A DNA stretch of 64,000 bases from Dryocola sp031988645 (GTDB lineage: Bacteria > Pseudomonadota > Gammaproteobacteria > Enterobacterales > Enterobacteriaceae): positions 620,001-684,000 of the forward strand of contig NZ_CP150452.1 of the NCBI RefSeq assembly GCF_051307045.1, read 5' to 3'. Both the position numbers and the translations under genes were made by a program. The notes under the pieces were generated by a model that saw only the letters and a program-made list of their open reading frames with translations, was not told where the DNA came from and did not search any database. Of this stretch, positions 44,275-53,479 are shown one piece after another (positions within the stretch are counted from its first letter, which is position 1; every line of letters starts with the position of its first letter).

Positions 44275-45981
44275 TTAATGGGTTGTCGCAGCCTGAAGGG
44301 CGTTGCTCGCCGTTGCGGGCGCTGAAGGGAGATAGTGTTGTTCCGCGCTGATGGCCCACTGCTGGTAGCGGCGGTAAAGCTGCTCAAACCGCTCGGCGCG
44401 CCGGGCGAGCGGCTGCAGAGTGCTTTCGATTGGGCTCGCCATCGCCTGCTGCGCCTGTGAAATATTCGCGTGTTTGCCTGCGGCAACGGCGGCAAAAATC
44501 GCCGCGCCAAGCGCGCAGCACTGGTCGGAGGCGACAATCTGCAGCGGGCGGTTTAGCACGTCGCAGCACACCTGCATGATGACCGGCGATTTACGGGCGA
44601 TGCCGCCCAGCGCCATCACGTTGTTAACCGGGATGCCCTGTTCGGTGAAGCACTCCATAATGGCCCGCGCGCCAAAGGCGGTAGCGGCGATCAGCCCGCC
44701 GAACAGCGCCGGCGCATCGGTCGCCAGGTTCAAATCGGTAATCACGCCCTTCAGGCGCTGGTTGGCGTTCGGGGTGCGGCGTCCGTTAAACCAGTCCAGC
44801 ACCACCGGCAGATGGTCCAGCGAGGGATTGTTTGCCCAGGCTTCGGTCAGCTCGGGCAGCAGCTGTTTTTTAGCGGCGTTGATTTGGCTGCGCAGTTCAG
44901 GATGCTGCTGCGCCAGCTGTTCCAGAGGCCAGCCGAGCACGCGTCCAAACCAGGCGTACATATCGCCAAAGGCGGACTGGCCTGCTTCCAGGCCGATAAA
45001 ATCAGGCACCACGCTGCCGTCCACCTGCCCGCAGATTCCTTTAACGGCGCGCTCGCCCACGGTCGGCTTATCGGCGATCAGGATGTCGCAGGTGGAGGTG
45101 CCGATGACTTTCACCAGCGTATTCGGCTGCGCGCCCGCGCCGACCGCGCCCATATGGCAGTCGAAAGCGCCGCCGGAAATCACCACGCTTTGCGGCAGGC
45201 CAAGGCGTTGGGCCCATTCGGCGGAAAGATTGCCGACCGGAATATCGGCAGTCCAGGTGTCGCTGAACAGCGGGTACGCAAGGTTCTGATTGATTAGCGG
45301 GTCGAGATCGTCAAAGAAGCTTGCGGCCGGCAGCCCGCCCCAGTCTTCGTGCCAGAGAGATTTATGGCCCGCGCTGCAGCGGCCGCGGCGTATGTCCTGC
45401 GGGCGCGTGGTGCCGGAAAGCAGGGCGGGCACCCAGTCGCAAAGTTCAATCCACGAGGCCGCGGCCTGGGCGACCTGTCGATCCGCACGGGTCACGTGGA
45501 GAATTTTGGCCCAGAACCATTCGCTGGAATAAATGCCGCCGATGTAGCGCGAGTAATCATTTTTGCCGGGTGTGTGGCACAGGCGGGTAATAGCTTCGGC
45601 CTCTTCAACCGCGGTGTGGTCCTTCCACAGCACGAACATGGCGTTCGGATTGTCGGCAAACTCGGGGTTAAGGGCGAGCACGTTGCCGTCCGCGTCTATC
45701 GGCGCGGGCGTCGAGCCGGTGCTGTCCACGCCAATGCCGCAGACGGCGTCGCGCTGCTCGGCGTTCAGCTCCTGCAGCACCGTTTTCAGCGCCCGCTCCA
45801 TTGACTCAATATAATCCCGTGGATGGTGGCGGAACTGGTTGCGGGCGGCATCGCAGTAGCGGCCCTCCTGCCAGCGGGGATACCACTCTACGCTTGTGGC
45901 CAGTTCGCTTCCGTTTTCACAATCCACTGCTAAGGCGCGCACAGAGTCGCTGCCAAAATCGAGGCCCAGCGCAATCGACAT
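44275..45981 (-). CDS. araB: L-ribulokinase
   Basis: FGGY-family kinase phosphorylating L-ribulose. 568 residues (E. coli 566) from MSIALGLDFGSDSVRALAVDC; the start at 45981 was chosen to match this conserved beginning. VDSTGSTPAPID, SSEWFWAKILH, GTSTCDI and GGIARKSPVIMQV (the C-terminal nucleotide-binding part) fit AraB. First gene of araBAD, with the promoter and AraC sites directly upstream. Confidence 0.97.
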   Translation of the reverse strand: MSIALGLDFGSDSVRALAVDCENGSELATSVEWYPRWQEGRYCDAARNQFRHHPRDYIESMERALKTVLQELNAEQRDAVCGIGVDSTGSTPAPIDADGNVLALNPEFADNPNAMFVLWKDHTAVEEAEAITRLCHTPGKNDYSRYIGGIYSSEWFWAKILHVTRADRQVAQAAASWIELCDWVPALLSGTTRPQDIRRGRCSAGHKSLWHEDWGGLPAASFFDDLDPLINQNLAYPLFSDTWTADIPVGNLSAEWAQRLGLPQSVVISGGAFDCHMGAVGAGAQPNTLVKVIGTSTCDILIADKPTVGERAVKGICGQVDGSVVPDFIGLEAGQSAFGDMYAWFGRVLGWPLEQLAQQHPELRSQINAAKKQLLPELTEAWANNPSLDHLPVVLDWFNGRRTPNANQRLKGVITDLNLATDAPALFGGLIAATAFGARAIMECFTEQGIPVNNVMALGGIARKSPVIMQVCCDVLNRPLQIVASDQCCALGAAIFAAVAAGKHANISQAQQAMASPIESTLQPLARRAERFEQLYRRYQQWAISAEQHYLPSAPATASNALQAATTH

Positions 45982-46016
45982 TTTTTTACTCCAGACGGTA
46001 AACACTTATGTAATGA

Positions 46017-46160
46017 ACAGTAGGTTTTGCCGCCGGAAAGGGTCAGGTCTTAATCGCTGTAGTTATGGATAAAATAGCTATGGGCGCGCGAAATGTGACG
46101 CCCCGCAAATATTCGATGTGGACTTTTCTGCCACTGTTATAGACACTTTGGTTAACTTCA
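46017..46160 (-). promoter_or_regulatory. araBAD/araC control region
   Basis: Read on the minus strand: araI1 half-site TAGCTATTTTATCCATA (46080-46064) and araI2-like CAGCGATTAAGACCTGA (46059-46043), 21 bases apart start to start as in E. coli, then -10 TACTGT (46022-46017). On the plus strand the CRP-like element ATGTGACGCCCCGCAAATA and the araO1-like TGTGGACTTTTCTGCC region and ATAGACACTTT follow toward araC. The rest of the 341-base gap (45982-46322) holds the araC leader and no gene; araO2, expected in the araC leader, was not located with confidence. Confidence 0.85.
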
Positions 46161-46322
46161 TAAAAGCATGCGGCGGCCCGTTAAAAAGCATCAGGGCGTG
46201 CGGATCGCGGCTTTCTGATAAAAATCAGCCTGTTTGTGAAAATGTAGCCGGGGGCGATGAGAACTCAGTCACGGATATGGACAAATTGTTTCTCTTATCT
46301 CTGATAAAAAGCGAGCGTGTGA

Positions 46323-47168
46323 ATGCCTGAACTCCAAAACGATCCCCTGCTGCCCGGCTACTCCTTTAACGCGCATCTGGTGGCGGGATTAACGCCGATT
46401 GAGGCGCAGGGGCCGCTCGATTTTTTTATCGACCGGCCGCTGGGCATGAAAGGCTATATCCTCAATCTCACCGTGCGTGGGGAAGGGGTCATCAACAACC
46501 AGGGAAAGAATTACGTTTGCCGCCCCGGCGACATGCTGCTGTTCCCGCCCGGCGAAGTGCATCACTATGGGCGCGCCCCGAACAGCAAAGAGTGGTATCA
46601 CCAGTGGGTTTACTTCCGCCCGCGCGCCTACTGGCAGGAGTGGCTGAACTGGGAGCCGATATTCGCCCATACGGGATTTTATCGCCCCGACGATGCCCGG
46701 CAGGAAGGGTTTTCGCAGCTGTTTCAGCAGATAATCGACGCCGGGCAGGCCGAAGGGCGCTACGCGGAGCTGCTGGCGATCAATCTTCTTGAGCAGCTTC
46801 TGCTGCGCCGCATGGAAGCCATGAGCGCCTCGCTTAATCCGCCGCTGGATAACCGCGTGCGCGACGCCTGTCAGTACATCAGCGACCACCTTGCGGACAG
46901 CCATTTCGATATTGCAAGCGTGGCGCAGCACGTCTGTTTATCGCCATCCCGGCTATCGCACCTGTTTCGTCAGCAGCTTGGCGTCAGCGTTTTAAGCTGG
47001 CGGGAAGACCAGCGCATCAGCCAGGCGAAGCTGCTGCTCAGCACCACGCGCATGCCGATCGCAAGCGTCGGGCGCAACGTGGGTTTCGAAGACCAGCTCT
47101 ACTTTTCCCGCGTGTTCAAAAAATGCACCGGAGCAAGCCCGAGCGAATTCCGCGCGGGCTGTGAATAG
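46323..47168 (+). CDS. araC: Arabinose operon regulator AraC
   Basis: Arabinose-responsive activator/repressor, 281 residues (E. coli 292). N-terminal cupin arm and arabinose-binding domain (YSFNAHLVAGLTPIEAQGPLDFFIDRP, then DMLLFPPGEVHHYG near residue 75) and C-terminal two helix-turn-helix domain (HFDIASVAQHVCLSPSRLSHLFRQ; GFEDQLYFSRVFKKCTGASPSEFR). Divergent from araBAD, with which it shares the control region, and expected to repress its own gene. Confidence 0.96.
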   Translation: MPELQNDPLLPGYSFNAHLVAGLTPIEAQGPLDFFIDRPLGMKGYILNLTVRGEGVINNQGKNYVCRPGDMLLFPPGEVHHYGRAPNSKEWYHQWVYFRPRAYWQEWLNWEPIFAHTGFYRPDDARQEGFSQLFQQIIDAGQAEGRYAELLAINLLEQLLLRRMEAMSASLNPPLDNRVRDACQYISDHLADSHFDIASVAQHVCLSPSRLSHLFRQQLGVSVLSWREDQRISQAKLLLSTTRMPIASVGRNVGFEDQLYFSRVFKKCTGASPSEFRAGCE

Positions 47169-47255
47169 CCGCTATTATTCATTCATACAAATGATGCCTT
47201 GACGATAGTGTAATCACTCAGGAGAATCGCCTACTCGTTTCTCGACGGATGCTTT

Positions 47256-48030
47256 ATGGAAGCTTTGCTGGAACACTTTATTACACAGTCAGTGGCCTAT
47301 TCGCTTATCGCGGTAATGCTGGTGGCCCTTTCTGGAATCGCTGGCGCTGGTGGGGCTGATTTTACCGGGCACGGTGATGATGGCGGGGCTCGGCGCGCTG
47401 ATTGGCAGCGGGCAGGTCGGCTTCTGGCACGCCTGGGCGGCGGGAATTGTGGGCTGCCTGTTGGGAGACTGGATCTCATTCTGGCTGGGCGGACGTTTTA
47501 AAGGGCCATTGCACCGATGGTCCTTTATGAAAAAGAACAAGGCGCTGCTGGATAAAACCGAGCATGCGCTGCATCAGCACAGCATGTTCACCATTCTGGT
47601 CGGCCGTTTTGTTGGCCCGACCCGCCCGCTGGTGCCGATGGTGGCGGGAATGCTGGATCTGCCCGTGGCGAAATTTATTCTGCCGAATATCATCGGCTGC
47701 ATTTTCTGGCCGCCGCTGTACTTTATGCCGGGCATTCTGGCGGGCGCGGCTATCGATATTCCTGCGGATATGCAAAGCAGCAGCTTCAAATGGCTGCTGC
47801 TGGGCGTGGCGCTGCTGGTGTGGCTGGCGGGCTGGCTGAGCTGGCGCTGGTGGCGCTGCGGTAAATCGGGTCAGGATCGCTTGACGCGCTATCTGCCGCG
47901 CGCGCGTTTGCGTTGGCTTGCGCCCTTGACCGTCGCGCTGGCGGCCGGCAGCTTTGCCGCATTGCAGATGCACCCGCTGATGCCCCTCTACCTGAAGATC
48001 CTCTGGAAGGTATTATCGGGTCAGCCCTGA
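47256..48030 (+). pseudogene. yabI: DedA-family membrane protein YabI, interrupted by one extra base
   Basis: Inner-membrane DedA/SNARE-associated family protein. Frame one gives MEALLEHFITQSVAYSLIAVMLVA; then an extra C in GGCCC at 47326-47328 shifts the frame, and the proper continuation FLESLALVGLILPGTV runs in the next frame to 48030. Corrected length is 257 residues (E. coli 254). The DedA motifs GDWISFWLG and GRFVGPTRPLVPMVAG with the conserved arginine are present, and several hydrophobic helices. The end overlaps the convergent thiQ by ten bases. Confidence 0.92.
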
Positions 48031-48728
48031 GCCGTTTTTATCCCCAGCAGGCCAGAAGCGCTCGCTTCGCCGCTGATTAAACTTGCCGTATCGCCATCCC
48101 AAATGATGCGGCCGTCTACCACCACCAGGCTCCTTTCGGCTATGCGCGCCGCATCTTCAATGCTGTGGGAAACCATCAATAAGGTGAGCTGTTTTTGCCG
48201 GCAAAGATCCTCAAGCAGCTGCAGCATTTCAAAGCGCAGCGCCGGATCGAGGGCGGAAAAGGGCTCATCGAGCAGCAGCACGGGCTGTTCGCGCACCAGG
48301 CAGCGCGCCAGGGCGACGCGCTGACGCTGCCCGCCGGAAAGCTGCGACGGCAGGCGGTCCAGCAGATCGCTAATCGCCATCTGCGCGGCGATGGTCCGCA
48401 GACGCTCACGCTGTTCCTTGCTGAGCTTCAGGCCGGGATGCATTCCCAGCCCGATATTTTCCCGCACGCTTAAATGCGTAAAAAGGTTGTTCTCCTGAAA
48501 CAGCATGGAGACCGGGCGCCGTGCGGGCGCGGTATGGGTATGGTTCTCGCCGCCAAGGATAATTTCCCCGCTGGCCGGCTGCAGAAAACCGGCGATCAGG
48601 CTCAGCAGGGTGCTTTTCCCCGCGCCGCTTGGCCCAAGCACCGCCACGCGTTCGCCCGCCGCCACGGTGAGGGAAAAGCGCATCGGCAAATGGTGATAAA
48701 GCCAGGTTACATCAGTCAGCGTTAGCAT
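48021..48728 (-). CDS. thiQ: Thiamine ABC transporter ATPase ThiQ
   Basis: ATPase for import of thiamine, TMP and TPP. 235 residues (E. coli 232) from MLTLTDVTWLYHHLPMRF. Walker A GPSGAGKST, signature LSGGQRQR and Walker B LLLDEP are present, and FQENNLF marks the Q-loop. The start overlaps the thiP end by 17 bases. Last gene of thiBPQ. Confidence 0.96.
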   Translation of the reverse strand: MLTLTDVTWLYHHLPMRFSLTVAAGERVAVLGPSGAGKSTLLSLIAGFLQPASGEIILGGENHTHTAPARRPVSMLFQENNLFTHLSVRENIGLGMHPGLKLSKEQRERLRTIAAQMAISDLLDRLPSQLSGGQRQRVALARCLVREQPVLLLDEPFSALDPALRFEMLQLLEDLCRQKQLTLLMVSHSIEDAARIAERSLVVVDGRIIWDGDTASLISGEASASGLLGIKTAQG

Positions 48729-50322
48729 GGCGTCCCGGAAGTTTTTCAATCAGGGTGAACAGGGCAAAACAGAGCATCAGCAGGATAAGCGCGGTGACGG
48801 CGCCGTCCTGGCTGCGATAGGAGCCGATTTGCTGGTAGAGATAGAACGGCAGGGTGCGGAAATCTTCGTTGCCGAACAGCGCCACCACGCCGAAATCGCC
48901 AATCGACAGCACGCAGGCAAAGGCCAGCGCCTGCGCCAGCGGAATTTTCAGCGCCCGCAGCTCAACTAAGCGCAAACGGCGCAGGCCTTTAATATCCAGC
49001 GACTGACACAGCTTGCCGTACCGCTCCGCCACATCGCGCATCGGGTTTTCCAGCACTTTTAGCGCATAGGGGATAGCCATCAGCGCGTTGGTAAAAATCA
49101 CGATGCCGTCGGCAGACTGCGGCAGGCCGACCGTATTATTCAGCAGCAGGAAGAAGCCGGTCGCCAGCACGATGCCCGGCATGGCGAGAATTAACATGCC
49201 GCTCAGCTCCAGCGCCTGTCCGGCAAAAGCGCGGCTTCGCAGACGCAGCTCTCTTGAACTCCACAGCAGCATCATGGTGATGATTACGCAGATAACGCCG
49301 GCGGCAACGGCTATCCTCAGCGAGGTGAACAGCGCCCGCCAGAGGATCGGCTGCGCCAGCGCGGTGCTGAATCCGTTATTCACGCCGTCAATGATGACCG
49401 CCAGCAGAGGCGGCAATAACAGCAGCAGGGCGAGGGCGATTAACGCACCGTCGCACAGCTTACGACGCAGGTTGTCCTGCGGATCGCGCCAGCCCTGCAC
49501 CTGGCTTACGCCTGCGGGAATAGCTTTGCTGAACCGCTGGCTTAACAGCACCAGGCCCATACAGCAAATCATCTGTACCAGCGCGAGCAGCGCCGCGCGG
49601 GCGGGATCGTAGTCGTAGCTCAGCGCCTGGAAAATAGCCAGCTCGATGGTCGTCGCCTGCGGCCCGCCGCCCAGCGAGAGCACGGTGGCGAAGCTTGCGA
49701 AGCAGAGCATAAAAATCAGGGCGGCGGCGGGCAGGATCTGGCGACGCAGCCAGGGCCACTCCACAAAGCGGAAGAAATTCCAGCCCTGCATGCCAAGCTG
49801 GGCGGCAAGCTGCCGCTGTTCGCCGGGAATACTTTCCAGCGCCTGCAGCAAAAGCCGCGTGGCCATGGGTAAATTAAAAAAGACGTGCGCCAGCAAAATG
49901 CCCTGCAGGCCATAGGGCGAGAAAGTCCATTCCACGCCCAGCCAGGAGCAGAGCGACGCCAGCCAGCCGACGCGTCCGTAAACCGTCAGAATGCCAAATA
50001 CGGCGACCAGCACCGGCAACACCAGCGTCATGGCGCATAAACGCAGCAAGGCCAGGCGGCCGGGGAAGCGGCGGCGATAGAGCGCGCGTGCCAGAAAGAT
50101 CGCCGGGAATACCGAAAGGGCGGCGGAGAGAAACGCCTGCCACAGGGAGAAGCGCAGGACGTGCCACAGATAGCTGTCCTGCGCCAGCGCGCGCAGATCG
50201 CTTTGCGGCGCGTTAAACCACAGCGCCAGAAAGGCCGCCAGGGCTACCGCCACCACAAGGGCGGCGGCAGACAGGCCCGGCAGCAGCCAGCCGGGAATTA
50301 GCGGCTGACTGCGCGTTGCCAT
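48712..50322 (-). CDS. thiP: Thiamine ABC transporter permease ThiP
   Basis: Inner-membrane permease of the thiamine importer, 536 residues, the E. coli length. It is a tandem permease with two BPD_transp-type halves and about twelve helices; the cytoplasmic coupling loops are seen around EYIPGEQRQLAAQLG-like ESIPGEQRQLAAQLG (first half) and NPMRDVAERYGKLCQSL (second half). The start overlaps the thiB coding end by 25 bases. Confidence 0.96.
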   Translation of the reverse strand: MATRSQPLIPGWLLPGLSAAALVVAVALAAFLALWFNAPQSDLRALAQDSYLWHVLRFSLWQAFLSAALSVFPAIFLARALYRRRFPGRLALLRLCAMTLVLPVLVAVFGILTVYGRVGWLASLCSWLGVEWTFSPYGLQGILLAHVFFNLPMATRLLLQALESIPGEQRQLAAQLGMQGWNFFRFVEWPWLRRQILPAAALIFMLCFASFATVLSLGGGPQATTIELAIFQALSYDYDPARAALLALVQMICCMGLVLLSQRFSKAIPAGVSQVQGWRDPQDNLRRKLCDGALIALALLLLLPPLLAVIIDGVNNGFSTALAQPILWRALFTSLRIAVAAGVICVIITMMLLWSSRELRLRSRAFAGQALELSGMLILAMPGIVLATGFFLLLNNTVGLPQSADGIVIFTNALMAIPYALKVLENPMRDVAERYGKLCQSLDIKGLRRLRLVELRALKIPLAQALAFACVLSIGDFGVVALFGNEDFRTLPFYLYQQIGSYRSQDGAVTALILLMLCFALFTLIEKLPGRHANAD

Positions 50323-51281
50323 GCGCTAATCCAGCCGGCGCGAAGATCGGAGACTTCCTTCGGCGTGAATTCCAGCGAGGTTTGTGGTTTTTTGATGCTG
50401 CTAAAGCCTGCCGGCAGCTTCACGTCGGTGACCGGATACATCCAGTTGCCGGTTGGAATGGCGTTCTGGAAGCCCGGCTGGGTGATGAACTTCATGAATT
50501 TTTCCGCAAGCTCCGGCTGTTTGCTGGCGGCCAGGCGGCCCGCTACTTCCACCTGCAGATAATGCCCTTCGCTGAAGTCCGCCGCGGCGTAGTTATCCTT
50601 TTTCTCTTCAATGATGTGGTAGGCCGGAGAAGTGGTGTAGCTCAGCACCAGATCGCCTTCGCCCTTCAGGAACAGACCGTAGGCCTCAGACCAGCCTTTG
50701 GTGACGGTGACGGTTTTGCCCGCAAGCTTCGCCCAGGCCTCGGGGGCTTTATCGCCGTAGACCTTCTGCATCCACAGCAGCAGGCCCAGGCCCGGCGTAC
50801 TGGTGCGCGGATCCTGATAAATCACCTTCCATTTCTGGTCGCTTTCGACCAGCTCTTTCAGGCTCTTCGGCGGGTTTTTCAGCTTGTTTTTATCGTAGAC
50901 GAAGGCGAAATAGCCGTAATCGAAGGGGACGAAGGTGGCGTTTTTCCAGCCGCCGGGAATTTTCAGAGCGCTGGTGTCGACGTTGGCCGCGGCGAAAAGT
51001 TTGGTTTGCGAAGCCGCTTCCAGAAGGTTGTTATCCAGCCCAAGCACCACGTCGGCCTTGCTGTTTTTACCCTCCATGCGCAGACGGTTAAGCAGCGATA
51101 CGCCGTCTTCAAGCGCGACGAATTTCAGCTCGCAGCCGCAGTCGGCCTCAAAGGCTTTTTTTACCGCCGGACCCGGACCCCAGTCCGCGGCAAAGGAGTC
51201 ATAGGTATAAACGGTGAGCAGGGGTTTCGCGAACGCCGGGGCGGCGGCGAGCATGAGCAGCGGCAGTAATTTTTTGAACAC
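50298..51281 (-). CDS. thiB: Periplasmic thiamine-binding protein ThiB
   Basis: Substrate-binding protein (TbpA) of the thiamine importer. 327 residues from a GTG at 51281, exactly the E. coli size, with GAGG upstream; an alternative TTG five codons earlier is less likely. Signal peptide MFKKLLPLLMLAAAPAFA, then LTVYTYDSFAADWGPGPAVK. First gene of the operon, expressed behind the TPP riboswitch. Confidence 0.96.
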   Translation of the reverse strand: MFKKLLPLLMLAAAPAFAKPLLTVYTYDSFAADWGPGPAVKKAFEADCGCELKFVALEDGVSLLNRLRMEGKNSKADVVLGLDNNLLEAASQTKLFAAANVDTSALKIPGGWKNATFVPFDYGYFAFVYDKNKLKNPPKSLKELVESDQKWKVIYQDPRTSTPGLGLLLWMQKVYGDKAPEAWAKLAGKTVTVTKGWSEAYGLFLKGEGDLVLSYTTSPAYHIIEEKKDNYAAADFSEGHYLQVEVAGRLAASKQPELAEKFMKFITQPGFQNAIPTGNWMYPVTDVKLPAGFSSIKKPQTSLEFTPKEVSDLRAGWISAWQRAVSR

Positions 51282-51328
51282 TTTGCACCTCTTCAATTAG
51301 GGGTGGCAAAGGACTTTGAGCAATAAGC

Positions 51329-51413
51329 CTCAAATCCCTTCGCCGGCGTTATCCGGATCAGGTTCGACGGGTATTATCTCAGCGCGGACAATTTGTCCTG
51401 GCACCCCGTTGAG
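51329..51413 (-). ncRNA. TPP riboswitch (thi box) of thiBPQ
   Basis: On the minus strand, the closing stem CTCAA/TTTGAG, the conserved GGGGTGCC, GCTGAGATAATACCC and GAACCTGATCCGGATAACGCCGGCG elements of the TPP aptamer are all present in order. It lies 48 bases before the thiB start, so it probably controls translation initiation: TPP binding lowers transporter synthesis. Expression platform not resolved by eye. Confidence 0.93.
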
Positions 51414-51453
51414 AACGCGCCATTGTAATGATTCTGTGAATGATTCGGAAGCG

Positions 51454-53113
51454 CTATGGCTCAGGCGGCGCAAACCAGGCGGATTTAAAATCGAACCAGC
51501 CGAGCGTGTTCATTCTGACGCCGCGCATGCTGCGCTGGCCTTCAATGCGCAGCCAGTGGTGAATCAGCGGCAAAATATCATTGCGCTCAACGCGTTGCTG
51601 ACACCACTCCGGCAGCGCCAGCTCGCCCTGATGCCAGCTAAGGGTGTCGGTTTGCCAGTCGATGCCAATGCATTTTTGAATCAGCGGCACCTCGTAGAGG
51701 TGGGCGTAGAGCGAAAACTCCAGCGGCAGGGTGAAGTTGGCGCTGTTAAGCCAGATATCGCTGGCGGCCCGCGCCCTGGTGCCACTCTTCGTAGCTCACC
51801 TCCTGCACCTCAAGATGAACGCCGTGCGCGGCGAGGAGCTGCACCATAATATTGCTGATGACCCGATGCTCTACGTGGTCGCGATAGAAAGTCAGGGTCA
51901 GGGTTTCAAGGCCGGCGGGCTTCTCCCCCGCGGGCTGCGGGCGCGTATGATGCCAGCGCGGAAGCAGCCCGTAGGCCGGGAACCAGTACTGCTGAATCTG
52001 TTCGCCCGCGCCATACAGCAGATTAATAGGGGCAAGCACGTGGCTTACCCAGGCGCGCACGCCGTCATGGCTGCCGCGTGAAGAACGGCTGTCGAACAAC
52101 AGATAATAGCAGCCCTCCTCCAGCCGGCTCTCTACCGCTTTTTCGCTATCCGGCATGCCCTGCAGCTGTACGGCGCAGCTCACCTCCTCGCCGATCTCCG
52201 GCAGCACCCAGAAATTCACCTCGTCAATAAGCGCGCGATAGCCGAAATAGTCATCCCAGGCCTGAATCTTGAGCTGGTTATTGTTATTGCGCACTACGGA
52301 ATAAGGGCCGGTGCCCACGGGCTGGCGGGAAAAGTTATCCAGCGTCTGCCACTCCCGCGGCAGGATCATCGCGTTCACGCTGCCAAGCAGCCAGGGAAGC
52401 CAGCGGTCCGGCTGGGACAGGTGAATATCCAGCGTCCAGGCCGTTGGCGTGCTGATTTGGCTGATATGGGCATACAGCGGCAGGCTATTAATGCGCTGCA
52501 AGGAGGTCATTACATCCAGCATGTCCAGCTCGCGGCCATGATGAAAATGAATGCCGGGACGCAGGTAAAAGCGCCACTGCAGGGGCGAAATCTGCTGCCA
52601 GTGATGGGCGATATCCGCTTCCAGTTCCCCGTTTTCCTCATTTATGCGCGTCAGGCCGCTGAAAATCTGCCGGGCGATATGCGTCTCTGAACGACGCAGC
52701 GCCGAACCGGGCAGCAGGTTCAGCAACGGCCGGTAATAGAGCACGCGCAGAATGTGGCGGCCCTGGCGGAAGCTGCGGCCAAGGTGGGAGATCAGCATCT
52801 GCCGCACGGCGGCTTTATCCCCGACGATCTGCACCAGCTGATCGATTCGATCCTGTTCCAGAAGATCCTCGGCCCGCTGCTGCTGGAGCGCCAGGCCGGT
52901 ATACAGGAATTCAAGCTGCGACCGCTTGCCGCGCCCGGCTTCCGCCTTCCAGCTTAGCCAGCCTTTTTCCTGCATCGCATTTAAAAGCGTACGCATATGG
53001 CGGCGCGAGCAGTTCAACATCTCCGCCAGATCGTTAAGCGTAGTTTCTTGCGGCTTACCGTCGCAGCATTGCCACAGGCGGATGAACTGTTGTTGCAAAC
53101 GACCGGAAGACAT
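51454..53113 (-). pseudogene. sgrR: Sugar-phosphate stress regulator SgrR, interrupted by one extra base
   Basis: Activator of the small RNA gene sgrS during glucose-phosphate stress. From 53113 an N-terminal winged helix domain (FIRLWQCCDGKPQETTLNDLAEML...RRHMRTLL) and a solute-binding-protein-like C-terminal domain (SALRRSETHIARQIFSGLTRIN, RWHHTRPQ) are read up to EEWHQGAG; the frame then ends falsely at 51746. The true end SDIWLNSANFTLPLEF ... NTLGWFDFKSAWFAPP lies in another frame to 51454. The extra base is among 51766-51770 (a G or a C of GGCCC on the plus strand; both corrections work). Corrected length 552 residues (E. coli 551). Confidence 0.92.
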
Positions 53114-53144
53114 AAAAGAGGAACTCCAGCTGGAAACTCATCAA

Positions 53145-53173
53145 TTTAACTTTCCCTATATTACGCCAATAAT
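53145..53173 (+). promoter_or_regulatory. Candidate sgrS promoter
   Basis: TTTAAC (53145-53150) and AATAAT (53168-53173) with 17 bases between precede the expected SgrS first base G at 53181. SgrR would bind upstream, in the 67-base divergent gap. Confidence 0.5.
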
Positions 53174-53180
53174 CATCAAC

Positions 53181-53433
53181 GATGAAAGCGAGGAGGGGCA
53201 TATGAATCGGTCATCAGCCGTTGAGTTTTACCGAAATTACTTTGCCGCGACAAAATTTGTCGAGTCTGGATGGCTGGCTCGCCTGACAGCAGGGCAACGT
53301 CTGAGGATGCTCGAAGACTTAATGCAGTGGGAGGTTACTACCCCGACGGCCGACAAGCCCGGAGCCGCCTTTATCAAGTGTGACTGAGTATTGGTGCTTT
53401 TCACCAGCCAGCAGGTTAACTGCTGGCTTTTTT
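53181..53433 (+). ncRNA. sgrS: Small RNA SgrS
   Basis: Hfq-dependent small RNA that silences ptsG and other sugar uptake mRNAs. The 5' end GATGAAAGCGAGG matches E. coli SgrS; the pairing segment GTGTGACTGAGTATTGGTG (53378-53396) is identical to E. coli; the 3' end is a GCCAGCAG/CTGCTGGC hairpin followed by a T run (53408-53433). It encodes SgrT. Length about 253 bases against 227 in E. coli, the difference lying mostly in the sgrT 3' part. Confidence 0.93.
53202..53387 (+). CDS. sgrT: Glucose uptake inhibitor SgrT, extended form
   Basis: Small protein inside SgrS that inhibits the glucose permease PtsG. Here 61 residues against 43 in E. coli. The core FYRNYFAATKFVESGWLARL, QRLRMLEDLMQWE matches FYQHYFTAT and LTMLEGLMQW of E. 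coli SgrT. Instead of stopping after QW plus a few residues, the frame continues 18 residues and reads into the SgrS pairing segment, with codons AAG-TGT-GAC and the stop TGA inside it. GAGGAGGGG precedes the ATG. Confidence 0.88.
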   Translation: MNRSSAVEFYRNYFAATKFVESGWLARLTAGQRLRMLEDLMQWEVTTPTADKPGAAFIKCD

Positions 53434-53479
53434 AGTTTATGATTTCAGCACTTATGCCCGCATGTATTAAGGATCCCGC

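Noticed and set aside
46118..46330. 70-codon open frame in the ara control region
   Set aside because: It covers the CRP/araO1 sites and the araC leader, and no conserved product is known there.
47350..48030. YabI starting at 47350
   Set aside because: This start would remove the first conserved helix, which is present in the other frame directly upstream.
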